From NCBI RefSeq assembly GCF_001990485.1, contig NZ_LBFC01000006.1, positions 62,001 to 126,000 of the forward strand: DNA of 64,000 bases, given 5' to 3'. Under the pieces are notes generated by a model. That model saw only the letters and a list, made by a program, of their open reading frames with translations, searched no databases and was not told the origin of the DNA. Source of the DNA: Thermosipho affectus (GTDB taxonomy: Bacteria > Thermotogota > Thermotogae > Thermotogales > Fervidobacteriaceae). This document shows, one piece after another, positions 56,705-64,000 of this stretch. The position numbers were made by a program, and so were the translations under genes. How positions within the stretch are numbered: the first letter of the stretch is position 1; every line of letters begins with the position of its first letter.

Positions 56705-56725
56705 GCTTTGAAATACTGCCAAAGC
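56705..56725 (-). terminator. Probable terminator of the tilS-ftsH-radical SAM operon
   Basis: Seven-pair stem GCTTTGG/TCAAAGC (one G-U) on the minus strand followed by AATTTTTTATTTT, 120 bases after the radical SAM stop. The rest of 56594-56847 is AT-rich with no gene seen. Confidence 0.6.
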
Positions 56726-56847
56726 TATTTTCTATCTACAGATTATAAAAAAACACCTATAGTGCACCACGTGCTAAATTTTTAGTTTTTATCTGTAATA
56801 TACATGATATCGGAAAAGTTATATTTAGTACTGTACAAAACAAACAT

Positions 56848-58212
56848 TTAAAATCTTTTTTTTATATAATCAACAATTTCCTTTTCAGACATAACATTAA
56901 ATTCATATTGTTTTTTTGAAAGTTTATAACTTTCAAAGTTTATTCTTATTCCTTTTAGACTCTCCTTCATCCACTTCCTTATTTTATTATATTCCCCATT
57001 ACTAATAAATTCCCTACCATAAAATGGGGTTTTTTTCTTTGGAATCAAAGGATTAACACTTAAAGTTATTGATTTATACCCCATTTTTTTTACTTTCTCT
57101 AAAAAAGACTTTAATTCTACAAAATCAGATAATTCCTCACCTACACCAACTATATAATACATCTTTATACTGTTAAAACTTACTTTTCTTCCAATATCAA
57201 GTGCAAATAACAAATCATCCTCATCTATATCCTTCAACATTAAATTTCTAATTCTTTGTGAAACCCCTTCAGGTGCAATGGTAAAGCTTTTTTGACCACT
57301 ATCTTTTAACAATCTCAACAGTCTCTCAGAGATACCATCCGCCCTCATAGATGAAACGGAAAACTTTATATTATATCCCTCTAAAATATCCAATAATTCA
57401 TCCAACCATGGATAATCTGTTATTGTAGCACTAATTATTCCAATTGGATAAGTTTCATTTTTTAAAAATTCTTCTATAACATTTGGATGTACAAACTTTA
57501 CCGGCTTTTTATTATACCCCATCACACAAAAATTGCATCTTCTAATACATCCCCTACCAATTTCTAGAAGCTTTTTTTCACCAAATTCGGAAAATCGTGT
57601 TACAAAATGAGAAACAGGGAGTTTTTTTCCAATATCAAAGTTTGTCACTTTATCTTCCCATTTTAATCTTTTAAAATATTCCAATCCTTCTTTCCTACTT
57701 TTTAATAAAATTCGAATTCCCTCTGAAACTTCTTTAACCTTATCTTCTAAATCTCCAACAATTATTACATCTGCAATGGGTTTAATCAACTCTTCGTTAA
57801 AAAATGTAATTGCTCCACCAATCACAATAACTGGTGAATCTTCATCTCTCTCATTGGCAAGCAATGGTATTCCAAGTTTTTTTAAAATATCCAAAATATT
57901 CTCAAAATCAAGCTCAAAATGCAGAGAAAATAACAAAATTCTATTTTCATCTAACGGTTTAAAAGATTCAACGGAATAAAATTTTCTAAACCACTTTTCA
58001 TAGAAATAACGCTCTGGGTATATACCACTTTCCCAAAATAGTTGTTGCACCCAACTCCACGAAAGAGATGATGCAGCTACTGTATAATTATTTGGAAAAA
58101 CTAAGGCAACCCCCTGGTTGCCCATAAATTCTTTGAATCTTTTTTCAGAATCACTAAATTTTTTAACATGTGAATATTCTAGAAAATCATCTTTTTTACG
58201 TGGCTTCCTCAA
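56848..58212 (-). CDS. B12-binding-type radical SAM protein, short paralogue
   Basis: 454 residues. An N-terminal domain related to cobalamin-binding domains (ALVFPNNYTVAASSLSWSWV, VIVIGGAITFFNEELIKPIAD), then GRGCIRRCNFCVMGY (CxxxCxxC, about 220) and a radical SAM barrel (ITDYPWLDELLDILEGYN, IAPEGVSQRIRN). It shares layout and motif spacing with the 589-residue protein of this window but lacks the C-terminal Cys cluster. Reaction unknown. Overlaps the hotdog gene by 17 bases. Confidence 0.82.
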   Translation of the reverse strand: MRKPRKKDDFLEYSHVKKFSDSEKRFKEFMGNQGVALVFPNNYTVAASSLSWSWVQQLFWESGIYPERYFYEKWFRKFYSVESFKPLDENRILLFSLHFELDFENILDILKKLGIPLLANERDEDSPVIVIGGAITFFNEELIKPIADVIIVGDLEDKVKEVSEGIRILLKSRKEGLEYFKRLKWEDKVTNFDIGKKLPVSHFVTRFSEFGEKKLLEIGRGCIRRCNFCVMGYNKKPVKFVHPNVIEEFLKNETYPIGIISATITDYPWLDELLDILEGYNIKFSVSSMRADGISERLLRLLKDSGQKSFTIAPEGVSQRIRNLMLKDIDEDDLLFALDIGRKVSFNSIKMYYIVGVGEELSDFVELKSFLEKVKKMGYKSITLSVNPLIPKKKTPFYGREFISNGEYNKIRKWMKESLKGIRINFESYKLSKKQYEFNVMSEKEIVDYIKKRF

Positions 58213-58600
58213 CTGCTTTCCTCCTAAGATAATTTCTTGAAACTACAACCCTAACAAATTCTGCCTCAGCGACTTTTTTATTATCTTTCGTCAAAATTCC
58301 AGAAAAATATATATAATTTCCATCAATTTTCGTAACTCTAACTCCCAAAACCAATTTATCACCAACCATCACGGGAAATATTTGTTTTACCTTCACACTC
58401 AAAACAACTGAAATCAAATCTTCTGGTAATACTTCTAATAAAATTTCATATCCCACTCTTACAAATTGTTTAATAATACCGGAAGTTGAAACAAAATGAT
58501 AATTTCTCATTTCATCATCTTCGTCCCAAATATAAGAATCATCGGGAACAAACTCTATAGTTTTACTTATCCCCTCTATCTTCCTCCACAACACTATCAT
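58196..58600 (-). CDS. Hotdog-fold protein, thioesterase-like
   Basis: Up to 134 residues. HFVSTSGIIKQFVRVGYEIL, VGDKLVLGVRVTKIDGNYIYFSG and the closing KVAEAEFVRVVVSR match FlK/4-hydroxybenzoyl-CoA thioesterase-like hotdogs; likely substrate an acyl-CoA. Start uncertain: the ATG at 58600 is inside AAGGGGATG, so the GTG at 58594 may be used. Its 5' end lies within ftsH (38-base overlap). Confidence 0.7.
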   Translation of the reverse strand: MIVLWRKIEGISKTIEFVPDDSYIWDEDDEMRNYHFVSTSGIIKQFVRVGYEILLEVLPEDLISVVLSVKVKQIFPVMVGDKLVLGVRVTKIDGNYIYFSGILTKDNKKVAEAEFVRVVVSRNYLRRKAVEEAT

Positions 58601-60407
58601 CCCCCTTAAGTAACTTCCTTAACTCTTCTCCACTAATTTCTTCTCTTTCTAACAAAATTTGAGCAAGTTCATCTAATTTTTCTCTATGTTTATTTAATAT
58701 TTCTTTTGCCCTGTTATAACATGTGTTTACGATATTTTGCACTTCACTATCAATTAATTTCGCAACTTCTTCACTGTAATTTCTCATCCTTGTAATTTCT
58801 TTCCCCAAAAATACTTCTTGTTCCGTCTTTCCCCAAGCAAGTGGTCCAAAGTTATCACTCATACCAAGTTCACAAACCATTTTTCTTGCTATTTCCGTTG
58901 CTCTCTCAATATCATTTGCTGCACCACTTGTTATATCATGAAAAACTATTTCTTCTGCCGCCCTTCCTCCCAACAAAGCTGTTATATTATCCATTAGTTC
59001 GTTTTTACTAATAAGGTACTTATCCTCTGCGGGAAGATGCAATGTAAATCCCAACGCTTTATAACCCCTAGGTATTATAGACACCTTATGAACCGGGTCA
59101 GAATTTGGTAATTCTGTTCCGACTATGGCGTGCCCTAATTCATGATACGCAACAATTTCCTTTTGCTTATTCGAAATCAATCTCGATTTTCTTGCAGGGC
59201 CAGCAATCACCCTATCAATAGCTTCTTCAAAATCATCCATAGTCATTTGTACCCTACCATCTCTTGCTGCAAGAAGTGCTGCTTCATTAACGAGATTTTC
59301 CAAATCCGCCCCAACAAATCCCGTCGTCCTTTTTGCCAAAATCTTTACATCTACATCTTCAGATATAGGTTTACCCCTAAGATGTATTTTTAAAATTTCT
59401 TCCCTTCCTTTTACATCTGGTGGGTCCACCACTACTTTTTTATCAAATCTTCCCGGTCTTAAAAGAGCGGGATCTAATATATCTGGTCTATTCGTTGCCG
59501 CCATCACGACTATTCCTTCTTTTACGTCAAACCCGTCCATTTCCACCAAAAGTTGATTTAACGTTTGCTCCCTTTCATCATGTCCACCACCAAGTCCAGC
59601 TCCCCTATGTCTTCCAACGGCATCTATTTCATCGATAAACACAATACACGGTGCATTAGATTTTGCTTGGTTAAACAAGTCCCTAACTCTTGCTGCACCT
59701 ACACCAACAAATAACTCCACAAAATCAGAACCACTTATATGAAAGAAAGGCACATTTGCTTCTCCCGCTACTGCTCTTGCAAGCAATGTTTTTCCAGTTC
59801 CCGGAGGTCCAACAAGCAAAACTCCTTTAGGCATCCTTGCACCTATTTTGTTAAATTTTCCAGGATTCTTTAAAAAGTCAACTATTTCCTGTAATTCTTC
59901 AACTGCTTCGTCCACACCTGCAACATCTTTAAAGGTTATCTTTTTCTTACCTGGAACCACCTTTTCGGCTCTACTTTTGGTAAAAGTAAACGCCTGATTA
60001 TTTTTTCCTCCTAATCCCTTTATTAAAAAGCTAAACATAAAAAGCATTAAAATGAAAAATAGTAAATTTCCTACAATATTAACCCAAAAAGAACTATCTA
60101 CACTTTTTTCACCATTTACGATTATTCCCTTATTAACCATTTTATTAATAAGGTCCATATCGTATTTAACCCATGGCGCATAAACGTTATACCTCTTTCC
60201 AGAAATAGTTCTTAATATTACACTTCCATCATCTTTTATCGTAACTTCTGCAATATCACCGGTATCTGATTCTAGTCTTTTAACAAAATCACTATACCTC
60301 ATAGATGTTTCTGAGGTATTACTGTTGAAAAACACCCCCTCAAGTATCCAAAAAATACTTAAAATTATTAAAAGCCCTACAATTATTGATCCAATTCCTT
60401 TATTCAA
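58563..60407 (-). CDS. ftsH: ATP-dependent zinc metalloprotease FtsH
   Basis: 614 residues: two membrane helices (about 8-28 and 108-128) around a small periplasmic domain, AAA domain with [23 protein letters not shown] and the second region of homology [19 protein letters not shown], then the protease domain with HELGH (about 425). Degrades membrane and regulatory proteins. TTG start after GGAGG, overlapping tilS by 4 bases. Confidence 0.98.
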   Translation of the reverse strand: MNKGIGSIIVGLLIILSIFWILEGVFFNSNTSETSMRYSDFVKRLESDTGDIAEVTIKDDGSVILRTISGKRYNVYAPWVKYDMDLINKMVNKGIIVNGEKSVDSSFWVNIVGNLLFFILMLFMFSFLIKGLGGKNNQAFTFTKSRAEKVVPGKKKITFKDVAGVDEAVEELQEIVDFLKNPGKFNKIGARMPKGVLLVGPPGTGKTLLARAVAGEANVPFFHISGSDFVELFVGVGAARVRDLFNQAKSNAPCIVFIDEIDAVGRHRGAGLGGGHDEREQTLNQLLVEMDGFDVKEGIVVMAATNRPDILDPALLRPGRFDKKVVVDPPDVKGREEILKIHLRGKPISEDVDVKILAKRTTGFVGADLENLVNEAALLAARDGRVQMTMDDFEEAIDRVIAGPARKSRLISNKQKEIVAYHELGHAIVGTELPNSDPVHKVSIIPRGYKALGFTLHLPAEDKYLISKNELMDNITALLGGRAAEEIVFHDITSGAANDIERATEIARKMVCELGMSDNFGPLAWGKTEQEVFLGKEITRMRNYSEEVAKLIDSEVQNIVNTCYNRAKEILNKHREKLDELAQILLEREEISGEELRKLLKGDDSVVEEDRGDK

Positions 60408-61675
60408 AATAATAAACCTCCTTTCACATTCACAGATAATCCTTCTTTAGAGACACTTTCTTTATCAACGTAAACACCTGGAACAAAAAACACCGTTTCA
60501 TTATCCACAAAAACGGGTATAATTCTCCTAATAAATGATGGGATCTTTTTCCTCACAAACATTTCCTTTAACTTTTTACCCCCTTTTATCTTATCTCCAA
60601 ACTCCCAATTTCTTATAACAAAAGAACTCTTATTAAATATTATACCATCTTTGTCATTTTTTCCAATTTTTATATTAAAAGGTTCTACATAAATTTCCTG
60701 TGGAGCATTTATTTCGTAACGAAATTTTCTACTTAAAAAATCACCCAAAAAACCATACCCATACGATATTTCCACTCCATAATTTCCCCAAAAACTAACT
60801 TTAAAACTTGTTTTGGAAAGATTTTTCTTCAGCCTATCAAGCTTTTCCTTATCAGGGGCAATTCCATAGTGTTTTAATGTCTGTCTTCTTACAAATTCAA
60901 TTAAAACATAATCATCATCTGGTATCTTAAAAAGTATTCCATTTAAAAGTGGTACACTCTCTAAATTTATTTTTTTATCCACGAACTTTTCCAATTCCCA
61001 TAAATTCTCTACAAATCTAAAAACAGCTCCTTCAAATGCCGGATTTATTTTTTTAAACTTTGGGACTATCTCATGTCTTATAAAATTTCTTGTGTATTTT
61101 ACATCGTAATTTGTTTTATCTACCACAAAATCTATGTTATTTTCTTTTGCAAAAGATTCTATTTCAAATCTTGTATAAAAAAGTAAAGGTCTAATTATAT
61201 CTCCACTTACAGGTTTCATTCCATAAATTCCAAATGGACCAGTCCCCCGTGAAATTCTAAAAAGTACATTTTCAACTAAATCATTCAAATTATGTGCAAC
61301 TGCAATCTTTTTTACTCCTAATTTTTTCTTAAAGTTTCTCAAAATGCTATATCTTAACTTTCTTGCAGCTTCTTCAAGTGTCAATTTATTCTCTTTTGCA
61401 TAACCTAATGCATCAATGCTTGATGTAAAACATGGAATATTTAACCTCTCACAAAATTTTTTCACAAAAATTACCTCATTTTTAGATTCCTTCCTTATAC
61501 CATGATCAATCGTTGCACAAAAAATTTCTATTCCTATTTTTTCTTTTATCTCATTTAATATGTATAACAAAGTCATAGAATCCACACCACCTGAAACAGC
61601 AACCAAAATCTTATCATTTTCCGTGATAACACTATAATCGTTTATCTTCTCGATAAAACTCTCTATCGATAACAC
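60404..61675 (-). CDS. tilS: tRNA(Ile)-lysidine synthase
   Basis: 423 residues. PP-loop VAVSGGVDSMTLLYIL near 27, HNLNDLVENVLFRISRGTG, and FIRHEIVPKFKKINP, followed by the TilS C-terminal domains. Modifies C34 of tRNA-Ile(CAU) so it reads AUA. The tilS-ftsH pairing is common in bacteria. Interesting beside the AUA start proposed for pth, as AUA decoding is normal here. Confidence 0.95.
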   Translation of the reverse strand: MLSIESFIEKINDYSVITENDKILVAVSGGVDSMTLLYILNEIKEKIGIEIFCATIDHGIRKESKNEVIFVKKFCERLNIPCFTSSIDALGYAKENKLTLEEAARKLRYSILRNFKKKLGVKKIAVAHNLNDLVENVLFRISRGTGPFGIYGMKPVSGDIIRPLLFYTRFEIESFAKENNIDFVVDKTNYDVKYTRNFIRHEIVPKFKKINPAFEGAVFRFVENLWELEKFVDKKINLESVPLLNGILFKIPDDDYVLIEFVRRQTLKHYGIAPDKEKLDRLKKNLSKTSFKVSFWGNYGVEISYGYGFLGDFLSRKFRYEINAPQEIYVEPFNIKIGKNDKDGIIFNKSSFVIRNWEFGDKIKGGKKLKEMFVRKKIPSFIRRIIPVFVDNETVFFVPGVYVDKESVSKEGLSVNVKGGLLF

Positions 61676-61694
61676 ATTTTCACCTTCTTTTTAT

Positions 61695-61724
61695 TTGCTA
61701 AATTCCACATTAGTAGTGTATAAT
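61695..61724 (+). promoter_or_regulatory. Promoter of the M42 peptidase operon
   Basis: TTGCTA (61695-61700), 18-base spacer, TATAAT (61719-61724), then GGAGG at 61744-61748 before the ATG. Confidence 0.7.
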
Positions 61725-61757
61725 AAAATTGATAAAATTAAAAGGAGGTTTTCATGT

Positions 61758-62762
61758 ATGAAAGAATTAATAAAAAAACTTACCGAAACACATAGTCCAA
61801 GCGGTCGAGAAGAGAAAATTAGAAAAGTAATCCTCTCTGAGCTAGAAGGTTACATCGACGGTTATAAAGTAGATAAATTGGGAAATTTAATTGTCTGGAA
61901 AAACGGTTCATCTGGCAAAAAAATACTTTTAGATGCACATATGGACGAGATTGGGGTAGTAGTAACAAACATAGATGATAACGGATTTTTAAAAATTGAC
62001 ATGGTGGGTGGTGTATCACCTTATACGATCTTTCGTTCAAAAGTTAGATTTGGTAATGTTGTAGGTATAGTTGATGTTGAAGGAGAAACAGGTCAAATTT
62101 TAGCGGAAAACATAAAAAATATGTCCTTTGACAAAATATACGTAGATATAGGGGCAAAGTCAAAGGAAGAAGCAGAAAAAATTTGTCCTATAGGAACTTT
62201 TGGAACCTTTGATGGATACTTCGTTGAAAACGGCGATTATTTCATCTCAAAATCAATGGATGATAGAATTGGTTGCGCAGTAATAATAGAAGTGTTTAAA
62301 AAACTTAAAAATACAAAAAATTCGGTATATGGAGTATTTGCAGTGCAAGAAGAAGTTGGAATAATAGGCGCAAGAGTTGCGGGCTATGATATTGATCCAG
62401 ATGTGGCTATAGCAATTGATGTTACCGCCGCAGGTGATACTCCAAAAGCAAATAAAAGAGTATCAATGAAATTGGGAAGTGGAGCATGTATAAAGGTAAA
62501 GGACGGATATTCAATTAGTGATAAAGAAATGGTAAACGTATTAAGAGATCTTGCAGAAAAATACAATATACCATATCAAATGGAAGTTTTAATTTACGGT
62601 GGAACAGATGCACGTGGATATCAAAACACAAAAGCAGGTATTCCAAGTGCAACTATTTCTATTGCCACAAGGTATATTCACACACCAAACGAAATGGTAC
62701 ACAAAAAGGATGTAGAAGCCACTATTGAGTTGATTTTGAAATACGTAGAGGAGGGAATTTAA
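61758..62762 (+). CDS. M42-family glutamyl aminopeptidase / tetrahedral aminopeptidase
   Basis: 334 residues. Two-metal site: His in LLDAHMDEIGVVV, Asp in SMDDRIGCAV, catalytic and ligand Glu in VQEEVGIIGAR, Asp in AIDVTAAGD and His in THTPNEMVH. M42 enzymes form dodecameric tetrahedral shells and trim peptides, in line with the M3 and M29 peptidases elsewhere in the window. The frame opens at 61695, but GGAGG points to the ATG at 61758. Confidence 0.93.
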   Translation: MKELIKKLTETHSPSGREEKIRKVILSELEGYIDGYKVDKLGNLIVWKNGSSGKKILLDAHMDEIGVVVTNIDDNGFLKIDMVGGVSPYTIFRSKVRFGNVVGIVDVEGETGQILAENIKNMSFDKIYVDIGAKSKEEAEKICPIGTFGTFDGYFVENGDYFISKSMDDRIGCAVIIEVFKKLKNTKNSVYGVFAVQEEVGIIGARVAGYDIDPDVAIAIDVTAAGDTPKANKRVSMKLGSGACIKVKDGYSISDKEMVNVLRDLAEKYNIPYQMEVLIYGGTDARGYQNTKAGIPSATISIATRYIHTPNEMVHKKDVEATIELILKYVEEGI

Positions 62763-62763
62763 G

Positions 62764-63447
62764 CTGCGTTCTTTTACACCCTTGGAATTAAAAATACTAA
62801 GCACTCTTATACTTATTTTATCTTTAATAACATTACTACTTCTAATATCAACTATTTATCTGTACATCAAAAAATCTTCTGTAAACGTAGATGTTGTATA
62901 CATTCCAAAAAAAATTGAATTCAAAAATGTAACTGGGAGTGAAAAGCTCCCAGATTTTTCATTAGATTCCACAACTACTATGATCAAATTTGAAACATTT
63001 AATTATGATAAACTGTTAGTACATTCACTTGATATCTTAGAATACAGCACAGATGTTTCCACCTTTGTGGTAGACTCACAAAATGCCCTTAAAATAGTAA
63101 AGTTAAGTAAAAATTTTTTAATCAACAAGTTATCAGAGGATACATACTTTTTAGTAGTACCATCAAAGATAAGGCTCCCAGGTCTTCTTGCCGGAAAAAG
63201 TGTATACACAATATTCTTAAAAACAGGTGAAAATGCAGAACCTATTTTTAGAGATATTCTAAATCTAAGATCAAATGGCTTTTCATCATTTGCAATAAAA
63301 TTTAAAAGGAATAATAAAATCTTCTATTCACTTTGTTTAGGCGCTTTTCCAGATATCGATTCTGCTAAAGAATATTTAAACAATTTAAACGTAAAAGAAT
63401 TAAAAATATATACATATAGGCCATACGCAGGAAGAATAACACATTAA
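62764..63447 (+). CDS. Membrane-anchored protein, SPOR-like C-terminus, unknown
   Basis: About 227 residues. One N-terminal helix (LSTLILILSLITLLLLISTI), an external part without recognised family, and a C-terminal segment YSLCLGAFPDIDSAKEYLNN that resembles a SPOR repeat (the YxVxLGsF pattern). SPOR domains bind glycan at division sites; the call is tentative. Start: CTG at 62764 is eight bases after GAGGAGGG, while the first usual codon, TTG at 62782, is 26 bases away. Two bases after the M42 stop; uppP follows. Confidence 0.55.
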   Translation: MRSFTPLELKILSTLILILSLITLLLLISTIYLYIKKSSVNVDVVYIPKKIEFKNVTGSEKLPDFSLDSTTTMIKFETFNYDKLLVHSLDILEYSTDVSTFVVDSQNALKIVKLSKNFLINKLSEDTYFLVVPSKIRLPGLLAGKSVYTIFLKTGENAEPIFRDILNLRSNGFSSFAIKFKRNNKIFYSLCLGAFPDIDSAKEYLNNLNVKELKIYTYRPYAGRITH

Positions 63448-63458
63448 GGAGGAAGAAA

Positions 63459-64000
63459 ATGGAGATAATTCTTGGAATCATACAAGGTCTTACCGAATTT
63501 TTACCCGTTTCAAGTTCTGGACACTTAAGTATGTTCTCAAAAATTCTAAACATAGATTCAAATTTATCTATTTTTGCACTTTTACATCTTGCAACATTAG
63601 CCGCAATTATAATTTTTGTATGGAAAGAATTATTTGAAATAATAAAAGGATTGTTTAAATTTGAAAAAAATTATATAAATCTTGTACTTAAAATTATTGT
63701 CTCTACAATACCTGCAGCAATTTTTGGTCTTTTATTTGAAAACAAAGTGGAATCTTCCATTTCAAATCTTAAAATTATCTCTTTCTTCTTTTTAGTAACG
63801 AGCGCCGCGCTTTTTATTTCCGACAAACTAAAGGGAAAGAAAAATTATTTTGAAATAACATATACCGATGCATTAACAATCGGTTTATTTCAGGCGTTGG
63901 CAATATTCCCAGGAATATCAAGAAGTGGATTCACACTATTTGGCGCATTAATGATAGGATTAAAAAGAGAATTAGCGTTAAAATATTCTTTTCTAATAAG
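63459..64000 (+). CDS. uppP: Undecaprenyl-diphosphatase, 5' part
   Basis: About 180 residues before the window ends. QGLTEFLPVSSSGHL near the start and FPGISRSGFTLFG near 165 are the two active-site motifs of the BacA/UppP membrane phosphatase family, between several hydrophobic helices. Recycles undecaprenyl diphosphate for wall synthesis. AAGGAGG precedes the ATG; the gene directly follows the SPOR-like gene. Confidence 0.95.
   Translation, partial: MEIILGIIQGLTEFLPVSSSGHLSMFSKILNIDSNLSIFALLHLATLAAIIIFVWKELFEIIKGLFKFEKNYINLVLKIIVSTIPAAIFGLLFENKVESSISNLKIISFFFLVTSAALFISDKLKGKKNYFEITYTDALTIGLFQALAIFPGISRSGFTLFGALMIGLKRELALKYSFLI

Noticed and set aside
56759-56775. GCAC/GTGC inverted repeat in the spacer before the radical SAM gene
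   Set aside because: Four-base arms are expected by chance in an AT-rich spacer, and no promoter aligns with it.

Overview
The window is a dense, AT-rich bacterial chromosome segment that I assign to Thermotogota, most likely Thermosipho or a close relative. The reasons are a toga outer-membrane pair (an Omp-alpha-like SLH/coiled-coil protein beside an Omp-beta-like barrel protein), a heterodimeric ABC exporter of the TM287/TM288 type, a family 4 uracil-DNA glycosylase, a pyrophosphate-type pyruvate dikinase, M42 and M29 aminopeptidases, AGGAGG ribosome binding sites and TTGACA/TATAAT promoters. The genus is an inference from gene content and base composition; no rRNA is present. I see no prophage, insertion sequence, CRISPR array or intact mobile element.

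Layout. 1-4275 (-): 3' part of the window's first gene, a CsoR-like copper sensor, then a MarR-controlled heterodimeric ABC exporter. 4378-10578 (-): iron-containing alcohol dehydrogenase behind an elaborate operator region, an NADH oxidase, and a MATE pump/M3 peptidase/Cys-cluster operon. 10693-12862 (+): aldo/keto reductase and M29 aminopeptidase, converging on a long minus-strand operon (19436-12843): uracil-DNA glycosylase, a DtxR-fold regulator, a sugar epimerase, RarA, a macro-domain protein and an ABC-2 exporter with two permeases. 19614-33494 (+): ppdK, a small membrane protein, glmU, prs, rplY, pth, a McsA-like protein, a fused sugar-type ABC permease with its binding protein, an APS-kinase-like P-loop protein, uvrA and a tyrosine recombinase. 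34805-33519 (-): enolase. 45893-34932 (-): LysM/M23 peptidase, prmA, DUF501, rlmH, rdgB, an unknown gene, the crcB/DUF190 fluoride pair, a THUMP methyltransferase and a radical SAM protein, then secG-tyrS and the toga proteins from their own promoters.

46121-54672 (+) is the most distinctive block: a nine-gene lysine fermentation operon (kal, kce, kdd, kamA, a MaoC-type hydratase, kamB-like, kamC-like, kamD, kamE). It encodes lysine 2,3-aminomutase, the B12/PLP lysine 5,6-aminomutase with a probable reactivase pair, and the enzymes down to crotonyl-CoA. The inserted hydratase suggests crotonyl-CoA is hydrated to 3-hydroxybutyryl-CoA rather than only reduced to butyryl-CoA. An MFS transporter converges on the operon. 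The rest (55829-64000) holds a gene-poor spacer, initiator tRNA-Met and tRNA-Leu(UAA), a second B12-type radical SAM gene, a hotdog thioesterase-like gene, ftsH and tilS on the minus strand, and an M42 peptidase, a membrane-anchored unknown and the 5' part of uppP on the plus strand.

Most genes in each block overlap by 4-40 bases or are separated by a few bases, so translational coupling is the rule. Several starts proposed here differ from the longest open frame because a clear Shine-Dalgarno sequence selects an internal codon. All functional calls are by-eye family recognition; none has been checked by database search.
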